In this document: positions 45,977 through 54,042 of the stretch, piece after piece
Position numbering within the stretch: the first letter of the stretch is position 1
Layout: the number at the start of each line of letters is the position of its first letter
NCBI GenBank assembly: GCA_017303875.1
Contig: JAFLBP010000001.1
Span: forward strand, 186,001-250,000
From: Chitinophagales bacterium
GTDB lineage: Bacteria > Bacteroidota > Bacteroidia > Chitinophagales > Saprospiraceae
Direction of reading: 5' to 3'
Length of the DNA stretch: 64,000 bases
Notes under the pieces: generated by a model
What the model was told of the DNA's origin: nothing
Database searches by the model: none
What the model saw: the letters and a program-made list of their open reading frames with translations, nothing else
Translations under genes and position numbers: made by a program

Positions 45977-47419
45977 GTGAATTCCAGCGTATTAAATCTC
46001 TCCAAACAGGTTCGTCGAAACCATACGCGTTTTTATGCCATGGCAGATTTCGCCATGGCCATGCTGGCCTGGGCCTTGTTCTTTGGCTGGCGCAAACACC
46101 AGGAGCACAGCCTGGGATGGTCGTCGCTGCTCGAAGATCCGAATTTTTTTCTCGGTATCTTTATCATTCCCTTGGGCTGGGTACTGCTCTATGCCATTTT
46201 TGATCACTACCTCGACATTTACCGCCTCTCGCGCCTGACGACCCTCTCGCGCACGTTTTTCCTGAACTTTTTGGGCGTATTATTCCTGTTTTTCACCCTC
46301 ATTCTGGATGATGTGGTGCAAAATTATCAGACGTATTACCGCTCGTTCCTGACGCTTTTCCTGCTGCATTTTTTGCTCACCGCCACTATGCGGATGATCC
46401 TGCTCACCGGTGCAAGCCGACGGCTGAAAGCCAATCAGGTGGTGTTTAATACCTTGCTGATTGGCGGCAACCAAAATGCATTTGAACTGTATCAGGACAT
46501 CAGCAACCGCAAAAAAGGGCTCGGCCTGCGCTTTGTTGGCTACATCGAAACCAATGATGCCGGCGACCAGATGATGTCTAATATACTGCCCTGCCTTGGT
46601 AAAGTTGAAGCGCTTGCGCGCATTATCCCGGAATACGAGATCGAAGAAGTCATCATCGCCATTGAAACCTCCGAGCACAATCGCCTGCAAAGCATCCTGA
46701 GCACCCTGTTCGATTTTGGCGAACAAATTATGGTGCGCATCATACCGGACATGTACGACATCCTGCTGGGTACCGTAAAAATGAGCCATGTTTTTGGCGC
46801 AGTGCTGATTGAAATCCGACAGGAATTGATGCCCAAATGGCAACGCGTCATCAAGCGCCTGCTCGATGTCAGCGCCAGCTTGGGCGCCCTGCTCCTGCTG
46901 AGTCCGCTTTATTTGTACATCATTTTACGCATAAAAATTGGTTCGCCGGGGCCTGTTTTTTTCTTTCAGGAACGCCTCGGGCTGCACGGAAAACCATTTA
47001 TGATCGTAAAATTCCGATCCATGTATGTGGACGCGGAAAAAGCCGGCCCGCAGCTTTCCAAAGACAACGACCCGCGCTGCACCCCCTGGGGCGCCACCAT
47101 GCGCAAGTACCGCCTTGATGAGCTGCCCAATTTCTGGAATGTATTGAAGGGAGAAATGTCGCTCGTCGGCCCGCGTCCGGAACGCCGCTTTTTTATTGAT
47201 CAGATTCTGGAAAAAAACCCGCATTACCGCCACCTGCTCAAAGTGCGCCCGGGTATCACTTCCTGGGGTCAGGTCAAATACGGCTATGCGTCCAATGTGC
47301 AGGAAATGCTTCAGCGCCTGCGCTTCGACCTGTTGTATATTGAAAATATGTCGCTCGCCCTCGACTTTAAAATCATGTTCTACACCGTTCTGGTGTTGTT
47401 GCAGGGAAGAGGGAAATAG
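45977..47419 (+). CDS. Polyprenyl-phosphate sugar-1-phosphate transferase (exopolysaccharide initiator)
   Basis: A 480-residue membrane protein that starts a glycan repeat by moving a sugar-1-phosphate onto undecaprenyl phosphate, as WcaJ/WbaP/EpsE-type enzymes do. It has about four N-terminal membrane helices (MADFAMAMLAWALFFGW, FFLGIFIIPLGWVLLYAIF, FFLNFLGVLFLFFTLI), a CoA-binding-like middle domain (NTLLIGGNQNAFELYQDI), one more helix (LGALLLLSPLYLYIILRI), then the catalytic domain with GPVFFFQERLGLHGKPFMIVKFRSMYV, RKYRLDELPNFWNVLKGEMSLVGPRPERR and VRPGITSWGQV. The start is GTG. It lies 22 nt after the lipoprotein gene and may be in its operon. Confidence 0.93.
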   Translation: MNSSVLNLSKQVRRNHTRFYAMADFAMAMLAWALFFGWRKHQEHSLGWSSLLEDPNFFLGIFIIPLGWVLLYAIFDHYLDIYRLSRLTTLSRTFFLNFLGVLFLFFTLILDDVVQNYQTYYRSFLTLFLLHFLLTATMRMILLTGASRRLKANQVVFNTLLIGGNQNAFELYQDISNRKKGLGLRFVGYIETNDAGDQMMSNILPCLGKVEALARIIPEYEIEEVIIAIETSEHNRLQSILSTLFDFGEQIMVRIIPDMYDILLGTVKMSHVFGAVLIEIRQELMPKWQRVIKRLLDVSASLGALLLLSPLYLYIILRIKIGSPGPVFFFQERLGLHGKPFMIVKFRSMYVDAEKAGPQLSKDNDPRCTPWGATMRKYRLDELPNFWNVLKGEMSLVGPRPERRFFIDQILEKNPHYRHLLKVRPGITSWGQVKYGYASNVQEMLQRLRFDLLYIENMSLALDFKIMFYTVLVLLQGRGK

Positions 47420-47439
47420 TGCTTGTGTGTGTATTAAAA

Positions 47440-47491
47440 TAAAAAATCCCGCAGATTTTCAGGCAAAGACAATTGCGAGAAAACCTGCGGG
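47440..47491 (-). terminator. Rho-independent terminator of the downstream T9SS protein gene
   Basis: CCCGCAG (47448-47454) pairs with CTGCGGG (47485-47491), with extra AT pairs inside the stem, and the minus strand continues into a T6 run (47441-47446). It lies about 25 nt past the stop codon of the 47516-50116 gene and also fits the end of the convergent glycosyltransferase gene. Confidence 0.7.
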
Positions 47492-47515
47492 TATACATCA
47501 AATCAGTACCATCCG

Positions 47516-50116
47516 TTATTTACATATCAAGACGCCGGTTGACATAACTTTTCCGCCATCACTGAGCTGGAAAAAATAGTTGCCGGCAGGCATGTTCATG
47601 CGTTCAATATTTACCTGATTACCGCTAAACGAACGGTTTTGCAGTATTTTTCCGTCTATGCTGTACAGGCGCAACAAGCCATCCTGAAAACGATGTCCGG
47701 AAATGCCCAGAATTGCATACGTTTCCATCGGATTGGGCTGAATACGCACCTGAACCAAAGGGTTAACAGCATGTTGGGTACCCACCATCATAAAAGGCGC
47801 GCCGATGGTGTGGAAGACCGTATTCGTTACAATCGGATCATTAAAATCAAAGTAAATGGATGCGGTATTTTCAATGACCGTTCCTAAGGGCAGGTCTGCT
47901 TTTTGGGCAATGCGGAATTGTATAAAACCCTGAGAACCTGCAACATCCACATTGCTGTCGGGCAACATGATATTATCAAAAATGAAGTTCAAAATGCCGT
48001 TTTCGCGGATGTCCAAGCGATAATTATGACTGGACGCGCCGGCGCGCACGCTTGCCGCATCTAAAAATGCCGAAAGTGTATCCCTGATTTCAACCCGGAA
48101 TGCCGTATCGGTACCCGTATTCTGAAAGCGAATCAGGTATTCAATTTCAGTATTGGCCCGGATAATATTTTCCGGATTATAACCTGTCGGTACGGCGCTT
48201 TTATCATTGGGGTCCCAGGAGCCGACAACGATGGCGCAATTCACATCCACAGCCGGCGAATTATCATTTTGCGGAAAAGCATTCAGCAAACCCGGAATGT
48301 TGATCCCGCCACATCCTTCAACGGCGGCTGATGGAAAGTCTGCAATCAGCGCGCCTTGCGCCTGATCAGCTTCAATGCGCCAGGTACTGCCATTGGCCGG
48401 GAAACGCAAGGACTGCGTAGCTCCCGCATTCAACTGGAAGGACTTGCTGGTATTCATCAAAATATCTTCCACAACAATGTACTGACTTGGCGCCGACATG
48501 TCTTCCATGCCCGCATTGTACAACTGAAGCAAAACGGAATCACCCTCGCAAATAGCGCTTACTTCTACCAGGGGGCCGGTCAGCATGGGCGGGCCATCGC
48601 AGAGGTCGTTCGGGAAAATAGCCGCCGTGGCGCAAAGCGTGGTGTTCAGCTCCGCATCGCAGCTGACGGCAGTATTGATAAAGAAAGTATTGCAGCTCAG
48701 GCGCGGCAGGTCGCCCAATTGAAAAGTGTAGGTATTTGCCGGGCCGGCCGTGTAGGGAATTTGCGCATTCTCAACCGTAATCAGGGAATCAAACTGGATG
48801 GTCATGTAGGCATCCTGCGCTTCCTGCAAACCATAGTTGCAATACCGGACGTAGAACTTGTTGCCGCCGAAGCAGCGGCGCAGCCGGACGGCTTGCAGCG
48901 ATACATCGGTTTCGTAGCATTCGGCTTCGGCCGACAAGCCAAAATCCTGTTCATACGCCGATTGCGGGGCTGTGGGCGATACTTCCAGCACCGACACACA
49001 ATTGCTGCTCAGGCTGCTGGGTAAAATCAGGCGAAGCTCTACCAGTGTATCGGTGGCATTCACCAATACATCAAGGTTGTAGCTGCCATCGGCTTGTACA
49101 TCGGCGTACAGGATTTCATTTCCCGGAAACTTTCTGGCACGTACCAGCAACAGATCAGTGCCCGGCTCACCCGGATCAGCCTGGCAATTGGCCAGGGTAT
49201 CAATGTATACCTTTCCGGTAAAATTCAAATTACGGGTGGAGGGGAACGCAATAGTCTGATTGCATTTGGCAAAGGTGGAACCGCCGGTGTTTAATTCCCA
49301 GTTACGGGTAAACCAGCTGTAGCCGCTCGCGCCAGGGTTGTAAGTGACGTCATACAGGGTGTCGCCGGGGCAAGCCCAAAGGTTTTGTGCCGAGCCGTAT
49401 TGATCGAAAACGTCTAAGTTTTCAGCCTGAAATTGTGGCAACAGCACCGTGGTGCCTTGTTCAAAGCTGACGATCTGGTTGTCGGGGCAATCTAAGCACC
49501 AAAGGCAATATTCATTCAAATCTTCAATCAATATCGTCGCCTGGCAGGTAGCCGTATTCATCAGGCCGTCTGTTGCACGAAGGGTCACTACCTGCATGCC
49601 CAGATGCGTGCAATCGAAAGTTCGGGAGGTACTGCCATTGGCATATGTCAGACTAACTACCTGCGGACCATAGCAGTTGTCGGTCGCTGAAACCAACAGG
49701 CTGTCAACCGACAAATTAATCGAACCGCCGGTACCCAAGGCCACACGGGTGAGTTGGGTACAGTCCAGCACCGGCGGTACTTTGTCTTCGGCCCTGACGA
49801 TGCCCGTACAGCTGTTGCCCGTAGCGAGGTCGGTTACCCGAAACTGTTGGTTTTTCAGTACATCGGCAACCGTCAGAATACCCGGTTCCCAGACGTTTTG
49901 CGGGATACGAAAAATTTCAACATTACAGCCCTGCGGACAAGTGTTGGGCGGCAGGGAAATGTTCTCCAGCAGGTCGGCTGAAGTGAGTTCATAGACGCAG
50001 TCGTTGTCTAAAGACACATAGACATTGTTGTTGCAAATTGGCGTGGTTTGACCCACTGCATTCCCCACCTGAAAAAGGCCGAGCAGCAGGATAAAGAACA
50101 ATCGTTGTTTGTACAT
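47516..50116 (-). CDS. Large secreted T9SS cargo protein with DUF7619-like repeat domain
   Basis: An 866-residue exported protein. Signal peptide to about residue 23 (GNAVGQ). An HYR/Ig-like cysteine-rich half (NNNVYVSLDNDCVYELTSADLL, VSATDNCYGPQVVSLTY) is followed by a conserved block, SWDPNDKSAVPTGY, then EIEYLIRFQNTGTDTAFRVEIRDTLS and ASIYFDFNDPIVTN, which is the DUF7619-type surface domain common in Saprospiria. The C-terminus (RIQPNPMETYAIL, RLYSIDGKIL, MPAGNYFFQL) is a T9SS sorting domain, so the protein is likely secreted or surface-bound. No enzyme motif was found. ATG at 50116 was preferred; one at 50128 is also possible. Confidence 0.87.
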   Translation of the reverse strand: MYKQRLFFILLLGLFQVGNAVGQTTPICNNNVYVSLDNDCVYELTSADLLENISLPPNTCPQGCNVEIFRIPQNVWEPGILTVADVLKNQQFRVTDLATGNSCTGIVRAEDKVPPVLDCTQLTRVALGTGGSINLSVDSLLVSATDNCYGPQVVSLTYANGSTSRTFDCTHLGMQVVTLRATDGLMNTATCQATILIEDLNEYCLWCLDCPDNQIVSFEQGTTVLLPQFQAENLDVFDQYGSAQNLWACPGDTLYDVTYNPGASGYSWFTRNWELNTGGSTFAKCNQTIAFPSTRNLNFTGKVYIDTLANCQADPGEPGTDLLLVRARKFPGNEILYADVQADGSYNLDVLVNATDTLVELRLILPSSLSSNCVSVLEVSPTAPQSAYEQDFGLSAEAECYETDVSLQAVRLRRCFGGNKFYVRYCNYGLQEAQDAYMTIQFDSLITVENAQIPYTAGPANTYTFQLGDLPRLSCNTFFINTAVSCDAELNTTLCATAAIFPNDLCDGPPMLTGPLVEVSAICEGDSVLLQLYNAGMEDMSAPSQYIVVEDILMNTSKSFQLNAGATQSLRFPANGSTWRIEADQAQGALIADFPSAAVEGCGGINIPGLLNAFPQNDNSPAVDVNCAIVVGSWDPNDKSAVPTGYNPENIIRANTEIEYLIRFQNTGTDTAFRVEIRDTLSAFLDAASVRAGASSHNYRLDIRENGILNFIFDNIMLPDSNVDVAGSQGFIQFRIAQKADLPLGTVIENTASIYFDFNDPIVTNTVFHTIGAPFMMVGTQHAVNPLVQVRIQPNPMETYAILGISGHRFQDGLLRLYSIDGKILQNRSFSGNQVNIERMNMPAGNYFFQLSDGGKVMSTGVLICK

Positions 50117-50215
50117 GGCATTTATCATTTTGAAGCGATTAGTTTCAGGCAAGGCACGCGCGCTTTACCCGGTATTTTTCGTTTTTGATGTTACAAAATT
50201 GAGTAGCAAATGCGG

Positions 50216-50243
50216 TTGAAAAAAATACATTTTCGTATTTTTG
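50216..50243 (+). promoter_or_regulatory. Promoter of the 50278 gene (TTG-N17-TATTTTTG)
   Basis: TTG at 50216-50218, spacer 17 nt, exact TATTTTTG at 50236-50243. Predicted transcription start near 50250, giving a leader of about 28 nt. Confidence 0.6.
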
Positions 50244-50277
50244 TACAAGATTTTTAAAACATACTTTTTCTAATATT

Positions 50278-51687
50278 TTGATTTTCAATACTTTGAAAAA
50301 AGATAAAAACAAATTAGAAGAAACACTTGCTGTTTTCAGCCCTGCTGAATCCCGCTTTTTTTCGGCTTATCTGGGCAATGCGCTGTTCAATCAGCGGGAA
50401 GATGTGCGCAAACTTTACCAATGGTGCGTCCAAAACGAACTTTCCGAACGCGCAGCAGCGTATGCAGCGGTGTACCCTGACACCCCGTTTGACGCCCAGA
50501 AACTGCGGCTTTTACAGAGTCGGCTGCAGAAGCTTGCAGAGCAATTCCTCTCCCTGCGGCAATGGCTGGAAACACCCGCAGCCCGGGATTTTCAGTTGTT
50601 GCGCGCGCTTCGGCACCGCGGATTGGAAACACAGTTTCCGGATGCATTACAAAGCCTGAAAAACAGTCTGGAGGCACAGCCGCTTCGCAACAGCGATTAT
50701 TACCTTTCTCTTGGTGAGGCACTTTGGGAAGAGGCGCGGTTTGAAACCCTCCGCCAACCCTCCGCAACCATCTATTTAGCGCGGCTTTCCGAAAATGCCG
50801 ACTTGCTTTGGCTGACTCAAAAACTCCGCTACATGTGCCTCGTGCGTGCGCAGCAATTGGTGTATAAAACCACGCACGAAATGCGCTTTCGGGAGGAAAT
50901 TGAAGCAATGGTACAACGCTATGATTTGCTCGAAGTGCCTGCGATTGGGATCTGGTACTATTGCCTGTATATGCTCGAAGACAACGAAAACCAGGCCTAT
51001 TTTATACGTTTCAAGTCGCTGCTGCTGGCACATGACAGCGCGTTCAATGCCGATGAAATCCGGGATTTATACCTTTTTGCCGTCAATTATTGTATCCGTA
51101 AAGTTAACCTCGGGCAGCGCAGTTTTCAGTACGATATGATGGATTTTTATAAAAATGGCCTTCAAAAAGGTTTTTTACTTGAAACCGGACAGCTTTCCCG
51201 TTTTACATTCCACAACATCGTCGGGGCGGGCATTCAAACAAAGGAATACGCGTGGGTGGAAAATTTCATCAATCAATACAAAAACAACATTCCCCGCAGT
51301 CATCGGGAAAGCACCTATAAATTCAGTCTGGCACGACTTGGTTATGCCCAAAAACAGTATGAAGAAATACTGCCGCTGCTGCAAAACTCCAACTACTACG
51401 ATCCGCTTATTGCCCTGGCTGCCAAGGCATTAGCCCTGAAAGTTTATTACGAAACCGGTGAGTACAATTTGCTGGAATCGCATCTGGAAGCCATGAAAAT
51501 TTACATACGGCGCAAATCATCCGTCGGGTACCACGGCACCTATTATTTGAATTTGGTAAAATTTACGCAGAAACTCATACAAACCAACCCCAACAAGCGC
51601 AATGCCCGAATAGAATTGAAACAAAAAATTCTCGCAGAAAAAGCGCTGGCTGACCGGGACTGGCTGTTGGAGCAGTTATCGGCATGA
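50278..51687 (+). CDS. Helical repeat protein of unknown function
   Basis: A 469-residue soluble, strongly helical protein with no signal peptide. It has helix pairs (AYAAVYPDTPFDAQKLRLLQSRLQKLAEQF, SDYYLSLGEALWEEARFETL, IALAAKALALKVYYETGEYNLLESHLEAM) that look like TPR-like or other alpha-alpha repeats. I recognise no domain. The start is TTG at 50278, 28 nt after a good promoter; no in-frame ATG lies near. It stands apart from its neighbours, so context gives no function. The length and pattern suggest a scaffold or regulatory protein. Confidence 0.72.
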   Translation: MIFNTLKKDKNKLEETLAVFSPAESRFFSAYLGNALFNQREDVRKLYQWCVQNELSERAAAYAAVYPDTPFDAQKLRLLQSRLQKLAEQFLSLRQWLETPAARDFQLLRALRHRGLETQFPDALQSLKNSLEAQPLRNSDYYLSLGEALWEEARFETLRQPSATIYLARLSENADLLWLTQKLRYMCLVRAQQLVYKTTHEMRFREEIEAMVQRYDLLEVPAIGIWYYCLYMLEDNENQAYFIRFKSLLLAHDSAFNADEIRDLYLFAVNYCIRKVNLGQRSFQYDMMDFYKNGLQKGFLLETGQLSRFTFHNIVGAGIQTKEYAWVENFINQYKNNIPRSHRESTYKFSLARLGYAQKQYEEILPLLQNSNYYDPLIALAAKALALKVYYETGEYNLLESHLEAMKIYIRRKSSVGYHGTYYLNLVKFTQKLIQTNPNKRNARIELKQKILAEKALADRDWLLEQLSA

Positions 51688-51738
51688 CCAATATTAGAAC
51701 AAGTTGTTCGCTTTGACCAAATTTCATAACTTAGCCCC

Positions 51739-53046
51739 ATGAAATATTTTAACATTTTCGCCGCAATCCTGCTTTTATTTGCCGCTTCCTGTCAGGACCG
51801 CAATAAAAGCAGCTCCAATGCACCTCAAATTTTCCAGCCCAAATTTACACTTACGCAAACCGATACGTTCCGGTTCAACAACTTCGTAGACTGCAATATG
51901 GCCGAAGCCTGGGTTGGCGATACCTTTCGCATCTTTCCCGGCAAATACGGCGAAGACCCCGTCTGGGGCTATGCCCGCGACCTGAAATTTTCCAGCGGCC
52001 GACATGCCGACGAAGCCTTCAGCAATCCCGCGTCGGCGTATATCGCACCCCGCTTGCCCCTGAATGCGCCCGTCGGTACGCCGGGACTGCACGGCGCCGT
52101 CTGGTTTGAAACCGTGTACCAGGATCCGCGCGATGCCGGCGGCCGCACGCTCTACGCCATTTACCACAATGAAAACTATCCCGAAACCCTGCCTTACGAC
52201 AGCGTAAGCGGCGAAGGCTACATAGACCAAAACTGGCCCCTGGGCCTCACCGAGCGCATCACGCCCGCAGCCGTTTGCCGTATCGGTGTGATGAAATCTG
52301 TCAATGGCGGCTGGTCCTGGGAAAACAAAGGGCTTTTTCTGGAAGACAAGCAGCCGCGCATGATTCTTAAGCCTCACAACAACTCCAAAACTTTTGCCGG
52401 CGGTGTGGGCGACCCTTCTGCCGTGACTTCCGGAGAGTACTTGTACCTTTTCTACGGCGAATACGGCTATCCGGGTGTATACGATCCCAAAACCTACGAC
52501 GCTGCCACAGAAGCTGGCGGACAATGCATCAGTGTAGCCCGAATCCCGATCACGGCGCTGGAAAACCCGCAGGGACAAGCGCGCCGTTGGGATGGCCAGG
52601 GCTTCAATGCGCCCTGGGATGGTGTGGGCAAACCCATTGCTTCCCTGCAAATCCCGGCAGCCGAAGGCGGCGGGCCTGCTTCTTCGCCAGGCGGCGGCTT
52701 CCACTGGGGCCCCTCCGTCAGCTGGAATGAGTACCTGAATTGTTGGGTTATGCTCATGGGGCGCGTGGAGGGTCGCTCCTGGGTGGGCGATAAAGTGTAC
52801 ATCTCCTTCAATCCCAACAAAGACCTCGGCGCCGGCGCCAATGCCCAGGCCTGGTCCAAGCCACAACTACTTTTTCAAAAACCGGGTCATGTGATCTGGT
52901 ATCCCTCCCTGCAACCCCTCAATACGCCGGAAGATATTGCCAATAAATACACTTCCCTGCGCCTCGGCAAACGCGCGCGGCTGTTTTTTAAATACTCCGA
53001 CCTGAGCCGCTACTGCTCGGAATATATCATTGAATTTGAACGATAA
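51739..53046 (+). CDS. Lipoprotein with glycosidase-like beta-propeller (DUF4185-type)
   Basis: A 435-residue exported protein with a signal and lipobox (LLFAASC, Cys18). The mature part has blade-like repeats with recurring aromatic turns (VWGYARDLKFSSGRHADEAF, GAVWFETVYQDPRDAGGRTLYAIYHNE, GGVGDPSAVTSGEYLYLFYGEYG, GFHWGPSVSWNEYLNCWVMLMG), typical of five-bladed beta-propeller folds in DUF4185 and GH43-like proteins. No certain catalytic triad can be named, so it may bind glycans rather than cut them. It is followed 12 nt later by the Kelch lipoprotein gene, so they are probably one operon. Confidence 0.7.
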   Translation: MKYFNIFAAILLLFAASCQDRNKSSSNAPQIFQPKFTLTQTDTFRFNNFVDCNMAEAWVGDTFRIFPGKYGEDPVWGYARDLKFSSGRHADEAFSNPASAYIAPRLPLNAPVGTPGLHGAVWFETVYQDPRDAGGRTLYAIYHNENYPETLPYDSVSGEGYIDQNWPLGLTERITPAAVCRIGVMKSVNGGWSWENKGLFLEDKQPRMILKPHNNSKTFAGGVGDPSAVTSGEYLYLFYGEYGYPGVYDPKTYDAATEAGGQCISVARIPITALENPQGQARRWDGQGFNAPWDGVGKPIASLQIPAAEGGGPASSPGGGFHWGPSVSWNEYLNCWVMLMGRVEGRSWVGDKVYISFNPNKDLGAGANAQAWSKPQLLFQKPGHVIWYPSLQPLNTPEDIANKYTSLRLGKRARLFFKYSDLSRYCSEYIIEFER

Positions 53047-53058
53047 AATCTCCAGCCA

Positions 53059-54042
53059 ATGAAACAAGGCAAGTTCCTGCTGACCGGAATACTGATGCTG
53101 CTCCTTACAAGCGCCTGTAAGGATTCAATGCCACCTGAACCCACCCCTGTGCCCCTCGGCGCCTGGGAGAGCCTCGGCAATTTCCCGGCGGAGGGCCGCT
53201 ACACCTCTGTCGTTGTAACCCTCAACGGTAAAGCCTATATCGGTACCGGCGATCAAAGCCAGCAGGATTTTTACCGCTACGATCCTGCGAGTGACACATG
53301 GCAGCAGCTTGCCAATATTCCAATCGGACGATCGGCTGCATCGGCATTTGCGATCAATGACAAAGTGTATGTCGTGGGCGGCAGGGCCGTCGGCGGCGCC
53401 AACCTCAAGGATCTTTGGGAATACGACCCGGCACTGAATAGCTGGACACAAAAAGCCGACTTTCCGGGCGGCCTGCGCTACGATGGTATTGCGCTGGCGC
53501 TCAATGGCAAAGGTTACTTCGGTACCGGCTGGAAAGACAATGGCGTAGGGGCGCTGCAATCGCAATTTAAAGACTGGTGGACTTACGATCCGCTGAGCGA
53601 CCAATGGCAGCGCCGGGCAGATTTTCCCGGCGGCCCGGCATCCCTGCTCAGTGGCACCGCACTACTCGATAAAGCGTATGTAGGTATTTCCGGCCCAGGC
53701 CCAAATCCGGGCCAGCACTGGTGGCAATACGACCCCGTGGGCGACAAATGGACAAAACGCCACAATTATCCCGGAGTAGCGCGTTACGGCTGCGGTGTTT
53801 TTGCGCTGGGGGATAACATTTACGTCGGCGGCGGCACCACCGGACTCGGTGCCGGACAAGCGCCCCTGCTCGATTGGTGGGCGTACAACCCCGCCACAGA
53901 TCAATGGCGCGAAGCGGCAGCACAGGCCGATCAGCGCATGCTCGGAGCGGCATTCAGCCTGGGAGATTGGGGCTACTGGGGGCTTGGATTTCACGATTTC
54001 CAGGGAAGACTGGCCTCTTTCAGCCGGTTCAAGGTGGAGTAA
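53059..54042 (+). CDS. Kelch-repeat lipoprotein
   Basis: A 327-residue lipoprotein with a lipobox (LLTSAC, Cys20) and a Kelch beta-propeller. Repeats such as GKAYIGTGDQSQQDFYRYDPASDTWQQLANIP, DKVYVVGGRA...LWEYDPALNSWTQKADFP, GKGYFGTGWK...WWTYDPLSDQWQRRADFPG and further copies to about 315 give six blades. Kelch propellers often bind carbohydrates or act as N-acetylneuraminate epimerase-like enzymes; this one lacks an assigned activity. It is probably co-transcribed with the preceding propeller lipoprotein and overlaps the convergent GH95-like gene by 14 bp. Confidence 0.88.
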   Translation: MKQGKFLLTGILMLLLTSACKDSMPPEPTPVPLGAWESLGNFPAEGRYTSVVVTLNGKAYIGTGDQSQQDFYRYDPASDTWQQLANIPIGRSAASAFAINDKVYVVGGRAVGGANLKDLWEYDPALNSWTQKADFPGGLRYDGIALALNGKGYFGTGWKDNGVGALQSQFKDWWTYDPLSDQWQRRADFPGGPASLLSGTALLDKAYVGISGPGPNPGQHWWQYDPVGDKWTKRHNYPGVARYGCGVFALGDNIYVGGGTTGLGAGQAPLLDWWAYNPATDQWREAAAQADQRMLGAAFSLGDWGYWGLGFHDFQGRLASFSRFKVE